Source: Pengzhenrongella sicca (GTDB taxonomy: Bacteria; Actinomycetota; Actinomycetes; Actinomycetales; Cellulomonadaceae). Taken from it: a stretch of 64,000 nucleotides of DNA. The notes under the pieces are model-generated. The model was not told the DNA's origin, did not search any database, and was given only the letters and a program-made list of their open reading frames with translations. The DNA is taken from positions 248,001 through 312,000 of the forward strand of contig NZ_CP071868.1 of NCBI RefSeq assembly GCF_017569225.1, in the 5' to 3' direction. This document shows, piece by piece, positions 16,388-24,706 of this stretch; position 1 is the stretch's first letter, and every line of letters starts with the position of its first letter. The translations under genes and the position numbers were made by a program.

Positions 16388-17881
16388 ATGCCTACGTTTA
16401 CTGATCTCGGTGTGCCCGAGACCATGGTCCGCTCCCTCAGCGAGAGCGGCATCACCTCGCCGTTCCCGATCCAGACGGCCACCCTGCCCGACACGATGAA
16501 GGGCCGCGACGTCCTCGGCCGGGGCCGCACCGGCTCGGGCAAGACGCTCGCGTTCTCGCTGCCGATGGTCGCGCGGCTCGCCGCCTCGACCGGCCAGCGT
16601 CGCCCGGCCCGCCCCCGCGCCCTCGTGCTGGCGCCGACTCGCGAGCTCGCGAACCAGATCGCCGAGGTCATCGAGCCCCTCGCGCGCACGCAGCGCCTGA
16701 GCGTGACCACCGTCTTCGGCGGGGTGTCCCAGGGGCGCCAGGTCAGCGCGCTCAACGGCGGCATCGACATCCTGGTGGCGTGCCCCGGCCGCCTCGAGGA
16801 CCTCATCAAGCAGCGCCTCGTCTCGCTCGCGGGCGTCGAGATCACCGTGCTCGACGAGGCCGACCACATGGCCGACCTCGGCTTCCTGCCCGGCGTCAAG
16901 CGCCTCATGGACCAGACCCCCAAGGTCGGCCAGCGGCTCCTGTTCTCCGCGACGCTGGACAACGGCGTCGACGCGATCGTCAAGCGCTACCTGACGAACC
17001 CGCTGCACCACTCGGTCGACTCGGCGGACTCGCCGGTCGAGAAGATGACGCACCACGTGCTCGCGGTGCACGACACCGAGTCCAAGCGGCTCGTCGTCAA
17101 CGAGCTCGCGTCCGGCACGGGCCGCCGCCTGCTCTTCACCCGCACCAAGCACCAGGCGAAGAAGCTCGCCAAGCAGCTCACCGCCGCCGGGATCCCCGCG
17201 GTCGATCTGCACGGGAACCTGAGCCAGCCCGCGCGTGAGCGCAACCTCGCGGCCTTCGCCGCCGGGGACGTGCGCGTCATGTGCGCGACCGACATCGCCG
17301 CGCGCGGCATCGACGTGCACGACATCGAGCTCGTCGTGCACGTCGACCCGCCGGCCGAGCACAAGGCCTACCTGCACCGCTCCGGGCGCACCGCCCGCGC
17401 CGGGCACGAGGGCGTCGTCGTCACCGTCATGCTCCCGGAGCAGGCCGGCGACGTGAAGACCCTCACGCGCCAGGCGCACATCAACGTCACGCCGCAGCGC
17501 GTCGGCCCCGGCTCGCCGGTCATCGCCGCGATCGTCGGGGACGTCGCCGCGATCGTCATGCCGACGGCGCCGCCCGTGTCCGTCCCGCACCAGGGCGCCC
17601 CGCGCTCCGGCGGCGACGCCGGCGGCCAGGGCCGTTCGCGCCGTGGCGCGGGCGCCGGTCGCGGCCGCCGCGGCGGACCCGCCACGGGCTCGGGTGCGGG
17701 CGCCGGCCAGGGTCGGTCCGCCGGCGCCGGGCGCGGCGCGGGCGCCGGGCGCTCGGCCTCCGGCTCCAGCCGGCCGGCCCAGGGCGGCTCGAACGTCATG
17801 TACTCCTCCACGACCGGCGGCCGCAGCGGCGCCGCCGCGATGTCGCAGAACTCGGACGCCGGCCGGCGCCGCGCGCGCTGA
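16388..17881 (+). CDS. DEAD-box RNA helicase, RhlE/CsdA-like
   Basis: A 497-residue ATP-dependent RNA helicase. Visible motifs in order: Q motif region (SPFPIQTATLP), motif I GRTGSGKT near residue 50, PTREL, motif II DEAD in VLDEADHMADLGF, SAT in LFSATLD, and motif VI YLHRSGRTARAG. The last 110 residues are a Gly/Arg/Ala-rich, low-complexity tail, which binds RNA nonspecifically in this family. Its likely role is rRNA maturation or RNA decay at low temperature. The ATG is preceded by GGAAAGG and a long leader in the 279-base divergent gap from the GGDEF sensor gene. Confidence 0.9.
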   Translation: MPTFTDLGVPETMVRSLSESGITSPFPIQTATLPDTMKGRDVLGRGRTGSGKTLAFSLPMVARLAASTGQRRPARPRALVLAPTRELANQIAEVIEPLARTQRLSVTTVFGGVSQGRQVSALNGGIDILVACPGRLEDLIKQRLVSLAGVEITVLDEADHMADLGFLPGVKRLMDQTPKVGQRLLFSATLDNGVDAIVKRYLTNPLHHSVDSADSPVEKMTHHVLAVHDTESKRLVVNELASGTGRRLLFTRTKHQAKKLAKQLTAAGIPAVDLHGNLSQPARERNLAAFAAGDVRVMCATDIAARGIDVHDIELVVHVDPPAEHKAYLHRSGRTARAGHEGVVVTVMLPEQAGDVKTLTRQAHINVTPQRVGPGSPVIAAIVGDVAAIVMPTAPPVSVPHQGAPRSGGDAGGQGRSRRGAGAGRGRRGGPATGSGAGAGQGRSAGAGRGAGAGRSASGSSRPAQGGSNVMYSSTTGGRSGAAAMSQNSDAGRRRAR

Positions 17882-17999
17882 CGACCGACTGATCTCCCCT
17901 CGGGGGAACCGATCCGGCGGGGCCGGTGTTGTCTCAGGCGAGAGCCGGGAGAGCACCGGCCCTCCGGCTTGTGCCGAGGATCTGCACCGAGGAGGAGTC

Positions 18000-18413
18000 A
18001 TGGCCTACGCCGTCGAGCGCACCGAGGACGAGTGGAGGGTCGAGCTCGACCCGCAGGAGTTCGCCGTGCTGCGACTGGCAGGCACCGAGCGGCCGTGGAC
18101 GGGTGCGCTGCTCGACGAGAAGCGCACCGGCATCTACCGCTGTCGCGCGTGCAGCGCCGAGCTGTTCCGCTCGGACACCAAGTTCGACTCGCACTGCGGG
18201 TGGCCGAGCTTCTACTCGCCGCTCGCGGGTGAGGCCGTCGTCCTCATCGAGGACCGGACGCTCGGCATGAAGCGCACGGAGGTGCGGTGCGCGAGCTGCG
18301 GCTCGCACCTCGGGCACGTCTTCGACGACGCCCCGCAGACCCCGACCGGCGACCGGTTCTGCATGAACTCGGTCTCGCTCACCTTCGAGCCGGACGCGGC
18401 GCCCGCGTCCTGA
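18000..18413 (+). CDS. msrB: Peptide-methionine (R)-S-oxide reductase MsrB
   Basis: A 137-residue enzyme that repairs methionine-R-sulfoxide in proteins. Two zinc CxxC motifs are present (CRAC and CASC). The catalytic Cys sits in GDRFCMNSVSL, the usual R-[YF]-C-[IM]-N-S motif. GWPSFYSPL and GSHLGHVFDD match the family. The ATG at 18000 has a strong GGAGGAG seven bases upstream; longer frames lack one. It stands alone, convergent with the MarR/MFS operon. Confidence 0.93.
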   Translation: MAYAVERTEDEWRVELDPQEFAVLRLAGTERPWTGALLDEKRTGIYRCRACSAELFRSDTKFDSHCGWPSFYSPLAGEAVVLIEDRTLGMKRTEVRCASCGSHLGHVFDDAPQTPTGDRFCMNSVSLTFEPDAAPAS

Positions 18414-18445
18414 GCCGAGGCGTGGCGCCGCGCTGACGGTGGCTG

Positions 18446-18925
18446 TCAGTCGTCGGCGCAGCGTGCCCGGGCCGCCGCCGCGGCCTCCTCGATGGTCTCG
18501 TTCAGGTGCGCCAGCGACGCTGCGAGGGTGGTGACGTCCTCGGTCGACCACGACGTCAGGGCGCTGCGCAGCCACCGCCGCCGGGAGTCCTGGGTGGTCG
18601 TGACCACGTGCGCGCCCTCATCGGTGAGCTCGAGCAGCTGGCCCCGGGCGTCCTGCGGGTCGGGCCGGCGCCGCAGCAGGCCGAGCTCCTCGAGCTTGTG
18701 CACCTGCCGGGAGATCGTCGCGCGGCCGACCCCGATGTGCGCCGCGAGGTCGCTGCTGCGGACCCCGGGCTGCCGCCCCACGTACGTGAGCAGCAGGTAC
18801 GCGCTCGACTCGAGGTCCGGGTGCAGCTGCTGCGACATCGCGGCCGAGGCCGACCGCGCGCGGCGCATGAGCAGGCCCAGCTCGCGCTCGACCTGCGGGA
18901 CGGGATCCGCGCCGGTGTCGGTCAT
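18446..18925 (-). CDS. MarR-family transcriptional regulator
   Basis: A 159-residue winged-helix repressor. The DNA-binding core reads VRSSDLAAHIGVGRATISRQ (recognition helix) followed by the wing LLRRRPDPQDARGQLLELTDEG. The DxRG motif in the wing is the MarR hallmark. The ATG overlaps the stop of the upstream MFS gene by four bases, so efflux pump and regulator share one transcript. Two matching inverted repeats over the operon promoter are the likely target, so the protein should repress its own operon until a small ligand binds. Confidence 0.9.
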   Translation of the reverse strand: MTDTGADPVPQVERELGLLMRRARSASAAMSQQLHPDLESSAYLLLTYVGRQPGVRSSDLAAHIGVGRATISRQVHKLEELGLLRRRPDPQDARGQLLELTDEGAHVVTTTQDSRRRWLRSALTSWSTEDVTTLAASLAHLNETIEEAAAAARARCADD

Positions 18926-20532
18926 GCGCTCACCAGGACGGGTGCGTCCTCGGCGGCGAGCTGCTCGCGGCGCTGGTCGAGGCCGGAGCGCGTGCCGAGC
19001 GGCACCTCCCGCAGGAACACCACGGCGAGCAGCGCGACGAGCCCGAGCGGGACGGCGATGAGGAACAGGTCGGCAATCGCCTCGCCGTACGCCGACTCGA
19101 CCACGACCCGGACGGGCGCCGGCAGCAGGGCGACGTCGGGGATCGTGCTCGTGCCGGCCCCGAGGGCGGCGGGATCGATCCCGATCCGGGCGAGCCCGGC
19201 GAGCATCAGCGAGGTGATCCGCGCCCCGAGCACGGCGCCGAGGGCCGAGACCCCGACGGCGCCGCCGAGGGTCCGGAAGAACGCGACGGTCGCGGTGCCG
19301 CTGCCGAGGTCGGAGACCTCGAGGGTGTTCTGGGTCGCGAGCACCAGGTTCTGCATGAGCATCCCGACGCCCGCGCCGAGCAGGAACATGTACAGGCCGA
19401 CGAGCAGCAGCGAGGTGTCGTACCGGATGGTGCCCATCAGGGCGAGGCCGCCGGTCATCGTGACGGCGCCCGCGATCATGAAGCGCTTGTACCGGCCCGT
19501 GCTGCTGATGATGCGCCCGCTGATCGTGGACGAGATGAGCATCCCGATCATCATCGGGATGGTGAGCAGGCCCGACTGCGTGGGCGACTTGCCGCGCGCC
19601 ACCTGCATGTACTGGCTGAGGAACACCGAGGTGCCGAACAGGGCGACGCCGACGGCGACGCTCGCGACCACGGCGAGCACGAGGGTCCGGTTGCGGAACA
19701 GGCGCAGGGGGATGATCGGCTCGGCGGCGCGGGACTCGACCCACACCGCGATCGCCAGCACGGCGAGCGAGCCGAGCAGCGCGGCCGCGCTCGCGCCCGA
19801 GATCCAGTCGTACCTGTCCCCGGCGAACGTCACCCACAGCAGCAGGCCGGCGATGCCGACGGACAGGAGGGTGGCCCCGGCGTAGTCGAGGCGCACCACG
19901 CGGCGCACCCGCGGCGGCAGGTGCAGCGTGCGCTGCAGCACGATGATCGCGGCGATGGCGACCGGGAGGCCGACGAAGAAGTTCCAGCGCCAGCCGGGGC
20001 CGTCGGTGATGACGCCGCCCAGGAGCGGTCCGCCGATCATGCCGAGGCCCGTCACGGCGCCGAGCAGGCCCATGTACCGGCCGCGCTCGCGCGGGGAGAT
20101 GATGTCGGCGATCAGCACGGTGCCGAGCGCCGTCAGACCGCCCGCGCCGATGCCCTGGAACGCGCGCATGCCGATGAGCATGCCGATCGAGCCGGACAGG
20201 CCGGCCGCGGCCGACGACGCCACCGTGATCACGAGCGCGATCTGGATCAGCAGCTTGCGATCGACGAGGTCGGCGAGCTTGCCCCAGATGGGCGTCGAGA
20301 TCGTGGTCGTGAGCAGCGTCGCGGTCACGACCCAGGTGAAGGAGGACTGCGTCCCTTCCAGGTCGGTGATGATGCGCGGCAGCGAGGACGAGATGACGCT
20401 CGTGGCGAGGATGGCCACGAACATCCCGAGCAGGATGCCGGACAGCGACTCGAGCACCTCGCGGTGGGTCATCACCGCTCGCGCGGGGGCAGGGACGGGG
20501 CTGGACGTGAGGGCGGGGTCCGCGGCGGGCAT
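18922..20532 (-). CDS. MFS drug transporter, DHA2 (14-helix) family
   Basis: A 536-residue inner-membrane proton antiporter with 14 hydrophobic segments. The MFS motif A appears as GKLADLVDRKLL after helix 2. Motif C-like Gly/Pro-rich sequence appears in helix 5 (GLGMIGGPLLGGVI). Both, with the length, fit the EmrB/QacA (DHA2) drug exporters. The ATG at 20532 follows AGGAG by six bases. It is the first gene of a two-gene operon with a downstream MarR regulator. Substrate unknown; probably amphipathic toxic compounds. Confidence 0.9.
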   Translation of the reverse strand: MPAADPALTSSPVPAPARAVMTHREVLESLSGILLGMFVAILATSVISSSLPRIITDLEGTQSSFTWVVTATLLTTTISTPIWGKLADLVDRKLLIQIALVITVASSAAAGLSGSIGMLIGMRAFQGIGAGGLTALGTVLIADIISPRERGRYMGLLGAVTGLGMIGGPLLGGVITDGPGWRWNFFVGLPVAIAAIIVLQRTLHLPPRVRRVVRLDYAGATLLSVGIAGLLLWVTFAGDRYDWISGASAAALLGSLAVLAIAVWVESRAAEPIIPLRLFRNRTLVLAVVASVAVGVALFGTSVFLSQYMQVARGKSPTQSGLLTIPMMIGMLISSTISGRIISSTGRYKRFMIAGAVTMTGGLALMGTIRYDTSLLLVGLYMFLLGAGVGMLMQNLVLATQNTLEVSDLGSGTATVAFFRTLGGAVGVSALGAVLGARITSLMLAGLARIGIDPAALGAGTSTIPDVALLPAPVRVVVESAYGEAIADLFLIAVPLGLVALLAVVFLREVPLGTRSGLDQRREQLAAEDAPVLVSA

Positions 20533-20545
20533 GGTGTCTCCTAGT

Positions 20546-20562
20546 AGTTGCTGCAGGCAACT
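20546..20562. promoter_or_regulatory. MarR operator 1 (downstream of -10)
   Basis: AGTTGC-TGCAG-GCAACT is a perfect 6-bp inverted repeat, 17 bases long, just downstream of the MFS -10 box. It shares GTTGC-N5-GCAAC with operator 2. Confidence 0.7.
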
Positions 20563-20588
20563 ATACGCAGAACTGTTGCCTCGGGCAA
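20560..20588 (-). promoter_or_regulatory. Promoter of the MFS-marR operon
   Basis: On the minus strand TTGCCC (-35, 20583-20588), a spacer of exactly 17 bases and TATAGT (-10, 20560-20565; 5/6 match) form a good housekeeping promoter 28 bases before the ATG. Both elements are overlapped by the inverted repeats. Confidence 0.65.
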
Positions 20589-20590
20589 CA
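20574..20590. promoter_or_regulatory. MarR operator 2 (over -35)
   Basis: TGTTGCC-TCG-GGCAACA is a perfect 7-bp inverted repeat. It shares GTTGC-N5-GCAAC with operator 1; the two centres are 28 bp apart. Confidence 0.7.
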
Positions 20591-20670
20591 GAAGTGACGG
20601 ACGTCGCATGCGGCGCGCGCGCAGGACCGAATAGAGGGCAACGGCGAGCCCGCGGGGCGACACTTTGGGA

Positions 20671-21315
20671 ATGACCAGTGCAGAAGGTGCCCCCCGGCGA
20701 CCGCGGCGCCCGGCGATGCTCGACCCACGCGCGGCCGACGAGCTGCCGGGCGACACCGACCCGGCGCTGCGCGCGGAGATCGCGCACACCACGGCCGGCG
20801 CGATCGTGCACCAGGCGCGCGCGCTGGAGGACCCGGAGGTCGTCGAGCGGCTGGTGCGGCTGGTCGAGCAGGAGGGGCTCGACGTCGTCGCCGCGCTGTG
20901 GGCCGACAGCCCGCCCGGGACGCTGCCCGGCGCGCTGTGGCGGCTGTACGTGCTGCGGGAGTGGGTGCGGCGCGATCCCGTGACGCTCGCCGAGCGGTAC
21001 CGCAGCGGCGCCGGCGTCGCGCAGGTGCCCGGCGTCGTCGCCGGGGTGGCGATGCCGCCGGGGCCCGACGACGTCCGCGAGGTCGCCGACGCCGTCCTGT
21101 CGGGCGTCTTCGCGGGCGATCTTGCCGTCGCGCTGGAGCGCGGCGCGGCGTTCTGCCGGGTGCTCGCCACCGGGGCGGCGTTCGACGCCGACGACGTCGA
21201 CGAGCACGACCCCGGCGGCGCGTTGCGCCTGACCAGGGGCGCGGCGTCGCTCGTGCGGACCGCCGAGGAGCTCGAGTCGGCGGCCGACCTCTGGCGGCGC
21301 AATCGGCTCGACTGA
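20671..21315 (+). CDS. Conserved actinobacterial protein of unknown function
   Basis: A 214-residue soluble, acidic, helical protein with no signal peptide or membrane helix. The N-terminal third has AHTTAGAIVHQARALEDPE, then LWRLYVLREWVRRDP in mid-protein. The C-terminal part ends in TAEELESAADLWRRNRLD. I do not recognise a catalytic motif. It is divergent from the MFS operon and precedes the DUF47-Pit phosphate genes on the same strand, but 256 bases separate them. ATG at 20671 is chosen over a TTG six bases earlier. Confidence 0.6.
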   Translation: MTSAEGAPRRPRRPAMLDPRAADELPGDTDPALRAEIAHTTAGAIVHQARALEDPEVVERLVRLVEQEGLDVVAALWADSPPGTLPGALWRLYVLREWVRRDPVTLAERYRSGAGVAQVPGVVAGVAMPPGPDDVREVADAVLSGVFAGDLAVALERGAAFCRVLATGAAFDADDVDEHDPGGALRLTRGAASLVRTAEELESAADLWRRNRLD

Positions 21316-21571
21316 CGGCCGCGAGAGTCCCCGTTCGGGTCACTGCTGGCGCACGGCGGGCGGCTGTACAGTAAGCGTCGACGTCGGGCCGCGGTAGCCC
21401 CGGGCTCCACATATCGCCGCTTCGAGCGGCCTTCGCGCCGACAGGCGCTTCCCGGTCCGGCGTCACCTCAGGCCGCCTGTGCCGGCATCTCGCCGACGTT
21501 GCGTCCGGTGCGCGTTCACCCGGACGCGTCCTCGACCTGTGCCCGGACCATGTCCTAACGGAGCCCTGACA

Positions 21572-22192
21572 GTGCGCCTGCGCCTGACCCCGCGCGATAC
21601 CCCGTTCTTCGATCTGCTCGCCGACTCCGCGGCCAACCTCGTGATGGGTGCCAACCTGCTCGCCGAGCTGCTCGGCGCCGACAGGCAGACGCGCAAGGCG
21701 ATCAACAAGAAGCTGAGCCTCGCCGAGCAGGTGGGCGACGAGGCCACGCACACGATCATGCGGCGGCTGAACAAGACGTTCGTCACGCCGTTCGACCGCG
21801 ACGACATCTACAACCTCGCGTCCGCGCTGGACGACTGCATGGACAACATGGAGGAGGCTGGCGACCTCATCGTGCTCTACAAGCTCGACGAGCTGCCGGC
21901 CCGGGTGTCCGAGCAGATCCAGGTGCTGCAGCGCTGCGCCGAGCTCACCGCCGACGCGATGCCGCGGCTGCGGTCGATGTCCGACCTGGGCGAGTACTGG
22001 GTCGAGGTCAACCGCCTCGAGAACCAGGCGGACAAGGCGCACCGCAAGCTCCTCGCGCAGATGTTCGACGAGATCACCGACCCCATCCAGCTGATGAAGC
22101 TGAAGGAGGTCGTCGAGAAGCTCGAGGATTCGGTGGACGCCTTCGAGAAGGTCGCCAACACCGTGGAGACCATCGCGGTCAAGGAGTCCTGA
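21572..22192 (+). CDS. DUF47 (PhoU-like) phosphate transport accessory protein
   Basis: A 206-residue all-helical protein of the DUF47/PhoU-like family, the usual partner of low-affinity Pit phosphate transporters. The segments RRLNKTFVTPFDRDDIYNLA and DDCMDNMEEAGDLI are the family's metal-binding E/DxxxD-type helices. The length matches the family norm. GTG at 21572 is chosen because it gives the conserved MRLRLTPRD start; the longer frame upstream is Arg/Pro-rich. The Pit gene follows after six bases. Likely role: regulating Pit-mediated phosphate uptake. Confidence 0.88.
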   Translation: MRLRLTPRDTPFFDLLADSAANLVMGANLLAELLGADRQTRKAINKKLSLAEQVGDEATHTIMRRLNKTFVTPFDRDDIYNLASALDDCMDNMEEAGDLIVLYKLDELPARVSEQIQVLQRCAELTADAMPRLRSMSDLGEYWVEVNRLENQADKAHRKLLAQMFDEITDPIQLMKLKEVVEKLEDSVDAFEKVANTVETIAVKES

Positions 22193-22198
22193 GTCGCG

Positions 22199-23203
22199 GT
22201 GGAGGTTGCACTTGTCGTCATCGTTGTCGTCGTCGCGCTCGGGTTCGACTACACGAACGGGTTCCACGACGCGGCCAACGCGATCGCGACGTCGGTCTCG
22301 ACCCGTGCGCTGACGCCGCGCGCCGCGCTGATCATGGCCGCGGTCTTCAACCTCATCGGCTCGCTGCTCGGGGTCGAGGTCGCGATGACCATCGGCTCCG
22401 GGATCGTCGACCTCGGCCCGGAGACGGGCACGCACGGTCTCGTGATCGTGCTCGCGGGCCTCATCGGCGCGATCACCTGGAACCTCATCACCTGGCGGCT
22501 CGGCCTCCCGTCGTCGTCGACGCACGCGCTGATCGGCGGGCTGATGGGCGCGGGGCTGGCGTCCTCGACCACCGTGCACTGGTCGGTGATCCTCGACAAG
22601 GTCGTCATCCCGATGGTGCTGTCGCCGATCGTCGGGTTCGGGCTGGCGTTCCTGCTCATGGTCGGCGTGCTGTGGATCGTGCGGAACATGGCGCCGGCCA
22701 AGACGAACCGCCGGTTCCGGCTCGCGCAGACGGGGTCGGCCGCGGCCATGGCGCTCGGGCACGGGCTCCAGGACGCGCAGAAGACGATGGGCGTCATCCT
22801 GCTCGCGCTGGTCGCCGGCGACATGCACGACCTCGAGGACGGCATCCCGCTCTGGGTCAAGCTCGCCTCGGCCGGCGCGATCTCCTTGGGCACCTACTCG
22901 GGCGGCTGGCGCATCATGCGCACGCTCGGGCGCAAGATCATCGAGCTGGACCCCGTGCGCGGCTTCGTCGCCGAGACGGTCGCGGCGTCGGTGCTCTACA
23001 CGACCGCGCTGGTGTTCCAGGCCCCGATTTCCACGACGCACACGATCACCTCGGCGATCATGGGCGTCGGCGCGACGAAGCGGCTGTCCGCGGTGCGCTG
23101 GGGCGTGGCGGAGTCCATCGCGGTCGCTTGGATCCTCACGATCCCGATGTCGGCGCTCGTCGCCGCGATCATGTACCTCGTGCTGCACCCGTTCCTCGGC
23201 TGA
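22199..23203 (+). CDS. Low-affinity inorganic phosphate transporter (Pit family)
   Basis: A 334-residue membrane protein with about ten helices. The inverted-repeat signatures are visible: DYTNGFHDAANAIATSVSTRALTP near residue 17, with GFHDAANA as the core, and a second copy around ALGHGLQDAQKTMG near residue 183. SSSTHALIGG and STTHTITSAIMG are the paired Pit/PHO-4 motifs. It works as a phosphate/proton or metal-phosphate symporter. GTG at 22199 follows the DUF47 gene directly, forming a two-gene unit. The polyphosphate kinase gene lies only 1.5 kb further on, in the opposite orientation. Confidence 0.92.
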   Translation: MEVALVVIVVVVALGFDYTNGFHDAANAIATSVSTRALTPRAALIMAAVFNLIGSLLGVEVAMTIGSGIVDLGPETGTHGLVIVLAGLIGAITWNLITWRLGLPSSSTHALIGGLMGAGLASSTTVHWSVILDKVVIPMVLSPIVGFGLAFLLMVGVLWIVRNMAPAKTNRRFRLAQTGSAAAMALGHGLQDAQKTMGVILLALVAGDMHDLEDGIPLWVKLASAGAISLGTYSGGWRIMRTLGRKIIELDPVRGFVAETVAASVLYTTALVFQAPISTTHTITSAIMGVGATKRLSAVRWGVAESIAVAWILTIPMSALVAAIMYLVLHPFLG

Positions 23204-23217
23204 CGCGGCCCCCGCGG

Positions 23218-23583
23218 TCAGTCCAACCCGGCACCGACGAGCACGCGGTCCGTCTCGACGTCCGCCAGCGGCGCGAGCAGCGCGAACCGGCGGCACGCCT
23301 GCTCGCTGCGATCGGGCCGGTCGTACGCGCCGAGGCTCCACACGACCGGCTCGCGCCCGAGCGTCAGCGCCCACCGCCAGCGCAGGTCCTCCGACCGGCA
23401 CACCGAGGCGGACAGCAGGTCGACGGTGGCGATCAGCTCGGCGATCGCCGCGCGGGCGGCCTGCTCGGTGGCCGCCGGCGTCGCGCCCTGGGCGAGCCCT
23501 CGCCCCGCGGGGCTGAGCAGGCGCCACCACAGGGCGCCGTCGGGATCGCTGGCGAGCTTGAATACGGGAACGAACAGTCGCAT
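23218..23583 (-). CDS. Small conserved protein of unknown function
   Basis: A 121-residue protein with no signal peptide or membrane helix. It starts MRLFVPVFKLASDPDGALWW. The middle is an Ala-rich helix (AATEQAARAAIAELIATVDLLSA), and there are conserved aromatic pairs (RWRWAL, VVWSLG). No domain is recognised. It is the last gene of the minus-strand run acs-mshD-ppk1-Nudix, 133 bases after the Nudix gene, so co-transcription is possible but unproven. Confidence 0.55.
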   Translation of the reverse strand: MRLFVPVFKLASDPDGALWWRLLSPAGRGLAQGATPAATEQAARAAIAELIATVDLLSASVCRSEDLRWRWALTLGREPVVWSLGAYDRPDRSEQACRRFALLAPLADVETDRVLVGAGLD

Positions 23584-23716
23584 CAGTGCGTCTCCCTCGC
23601 CAACGACGGGCCTTTCGTCGCAAGTAAACGCGCCGCCCGCGTCGGCAGGTGAACGCCGAAGCGAACCGCTGGACAGCATGTGATGAACGGTGCGCGTCGC
23701 GGCGCTGTGGGCCGGC

Positions 23717-24706
23717 TTAGGAAGCCTCGACCGCTGCGCCCGGGCGGTGCTGCTCGACGCCGAGCACCCGCGCGCCCTTGGGCGTCTGGCCGACGTGCGC
23801 GACCAGGAGTCCCGCCGGGCGTAGGTAGGGGTCGGACGTGGGCAGCGCACTCGCGACGGGCCGGCGGGAGTGCTGGCCGAGGACGTCCAGCACGGTCGGC
23901 AGCACCGGCCGGTGCGTGCACATGACGACGTCGCGGCCGGCCTCGAGGAAGCGGTGCACCTCGGCCGCGACCCGGCCCGGGGAGCGCTCGTGCGCGGCCT
24001 CGGTGAGCTCGGAGTAGCCGGGGGTCAGGCCCGCGGCCCGCGCGTAGGGATCGATCGTGCTGGCGCACCGCTCCCACGCGCTCGTGACGACCTCGTGCAC
24101 GCCGAACGCGGCCAGCACCGGCACGAGCGCGTCGGCCTGGCGCCGGCCCGCGGGCGTCAGCGGCCGGTCGGTCTCGTCGCCCTTCCAGGATGAGCGGGAC
24201 GTGGCGCGCGCGTGGCGCGCGACGATGAGCACGGAGGTGTCTAGCCGGCCCTTCGCGTGCAAGTGCACGAGGGTGGCGAGCGGCTCGGCGTCGGCGCTGC
24301 GCGTCAGGCTCCGCTCCGCCTTCTCGACGCTCATCCAGGCGAGGTCGTCGATCTCCTCCGTCGTCGCGGGGGTCACCGGGAGCCTGGCGGCGAGCGCGGG
24401 CGCGTCGGCGCCGGTCGCGGCGCGGGCCGCCCACAGGTGCACGTGCTTGGCCCGGCCGTCGGCCAGCCGGTAGCGCAGCCGCGTCAGCGGCAGCCCGAGC
24501 ACGATCGGCTGGCCCGTCTCCTCCGCGACCTCGCGCGCCGCGGCCGCCGGCCAGGACTCGCCGGGGTCCAGCTTGCCCTTGGGCCAGGACCAGTCCTGGT
24601 ACCGGGGCCGGTGCACGAGGAGCACCTCGAGGGAGCCGTTCTCGACCCGCCAGACGAGCGCGCCGGCGGCCTGGACGGGCCGCGACCGGGAGGACGAACT
24701 GCTCAT
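23717..24706 (-). CDS. mutT1: Nudix hydrolase fused to histidine phosphatase (MutT1-like)
   Basis: A 329-residue two-domain protein. Residues 10-150 are a Nudix domain with a complete Nudix box ([22 protein letters not shown], given as G-x5-E-x7-REVxEETG). Residues 160-320 are a histidine phosphatase domain with [10 protein letters not shown] (the RHG-type motif) and a second catalytic His in CTHRPVLP. This architecture is that of mycobacterial MutT1, which hydrolyses 8-oxo-dGTP and diadenosine polyphosphates. Its ATG overlaps the ppk1 stop by four bases, so the two are translationally coupled. Confidence 0.88.
   Translation of the reverse strand: MSSSSSRSRPVQAAGALVWRVENGSLEVLLVHRPRYQDWSWPKGKLDPGESWPAAAAREVAEETGQPIVLGLPLTRLRYRLADGRAKHVHLWAARAATGADAPALAARLPVTPATTEEIDDLAWMSVEKAERSLTRSADAEPLATLVHLHAKGRLDTSVLIVARHARATSRSSWKGDETDRPLTPAGRRQADALVPVLAAFGVHEVVTSAWERCASTIDPYARAAGLTPGYSELTEAAHERSPGRVAAEVHRFLEAGRDVVMCTHRPVLPTVLDVLGQHSRRPVASALPTSDPYLRPAGLLVAHVGQTPKGARVLGVEQHRPGAAVEAS

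Noticed and set aside
21510-21520. Pho box before the DUF47-Pit genes
   Set aside because: Only one GTTCACC word is seen; the 11-bp phased direct repeat expected for PhoP binding is missing.
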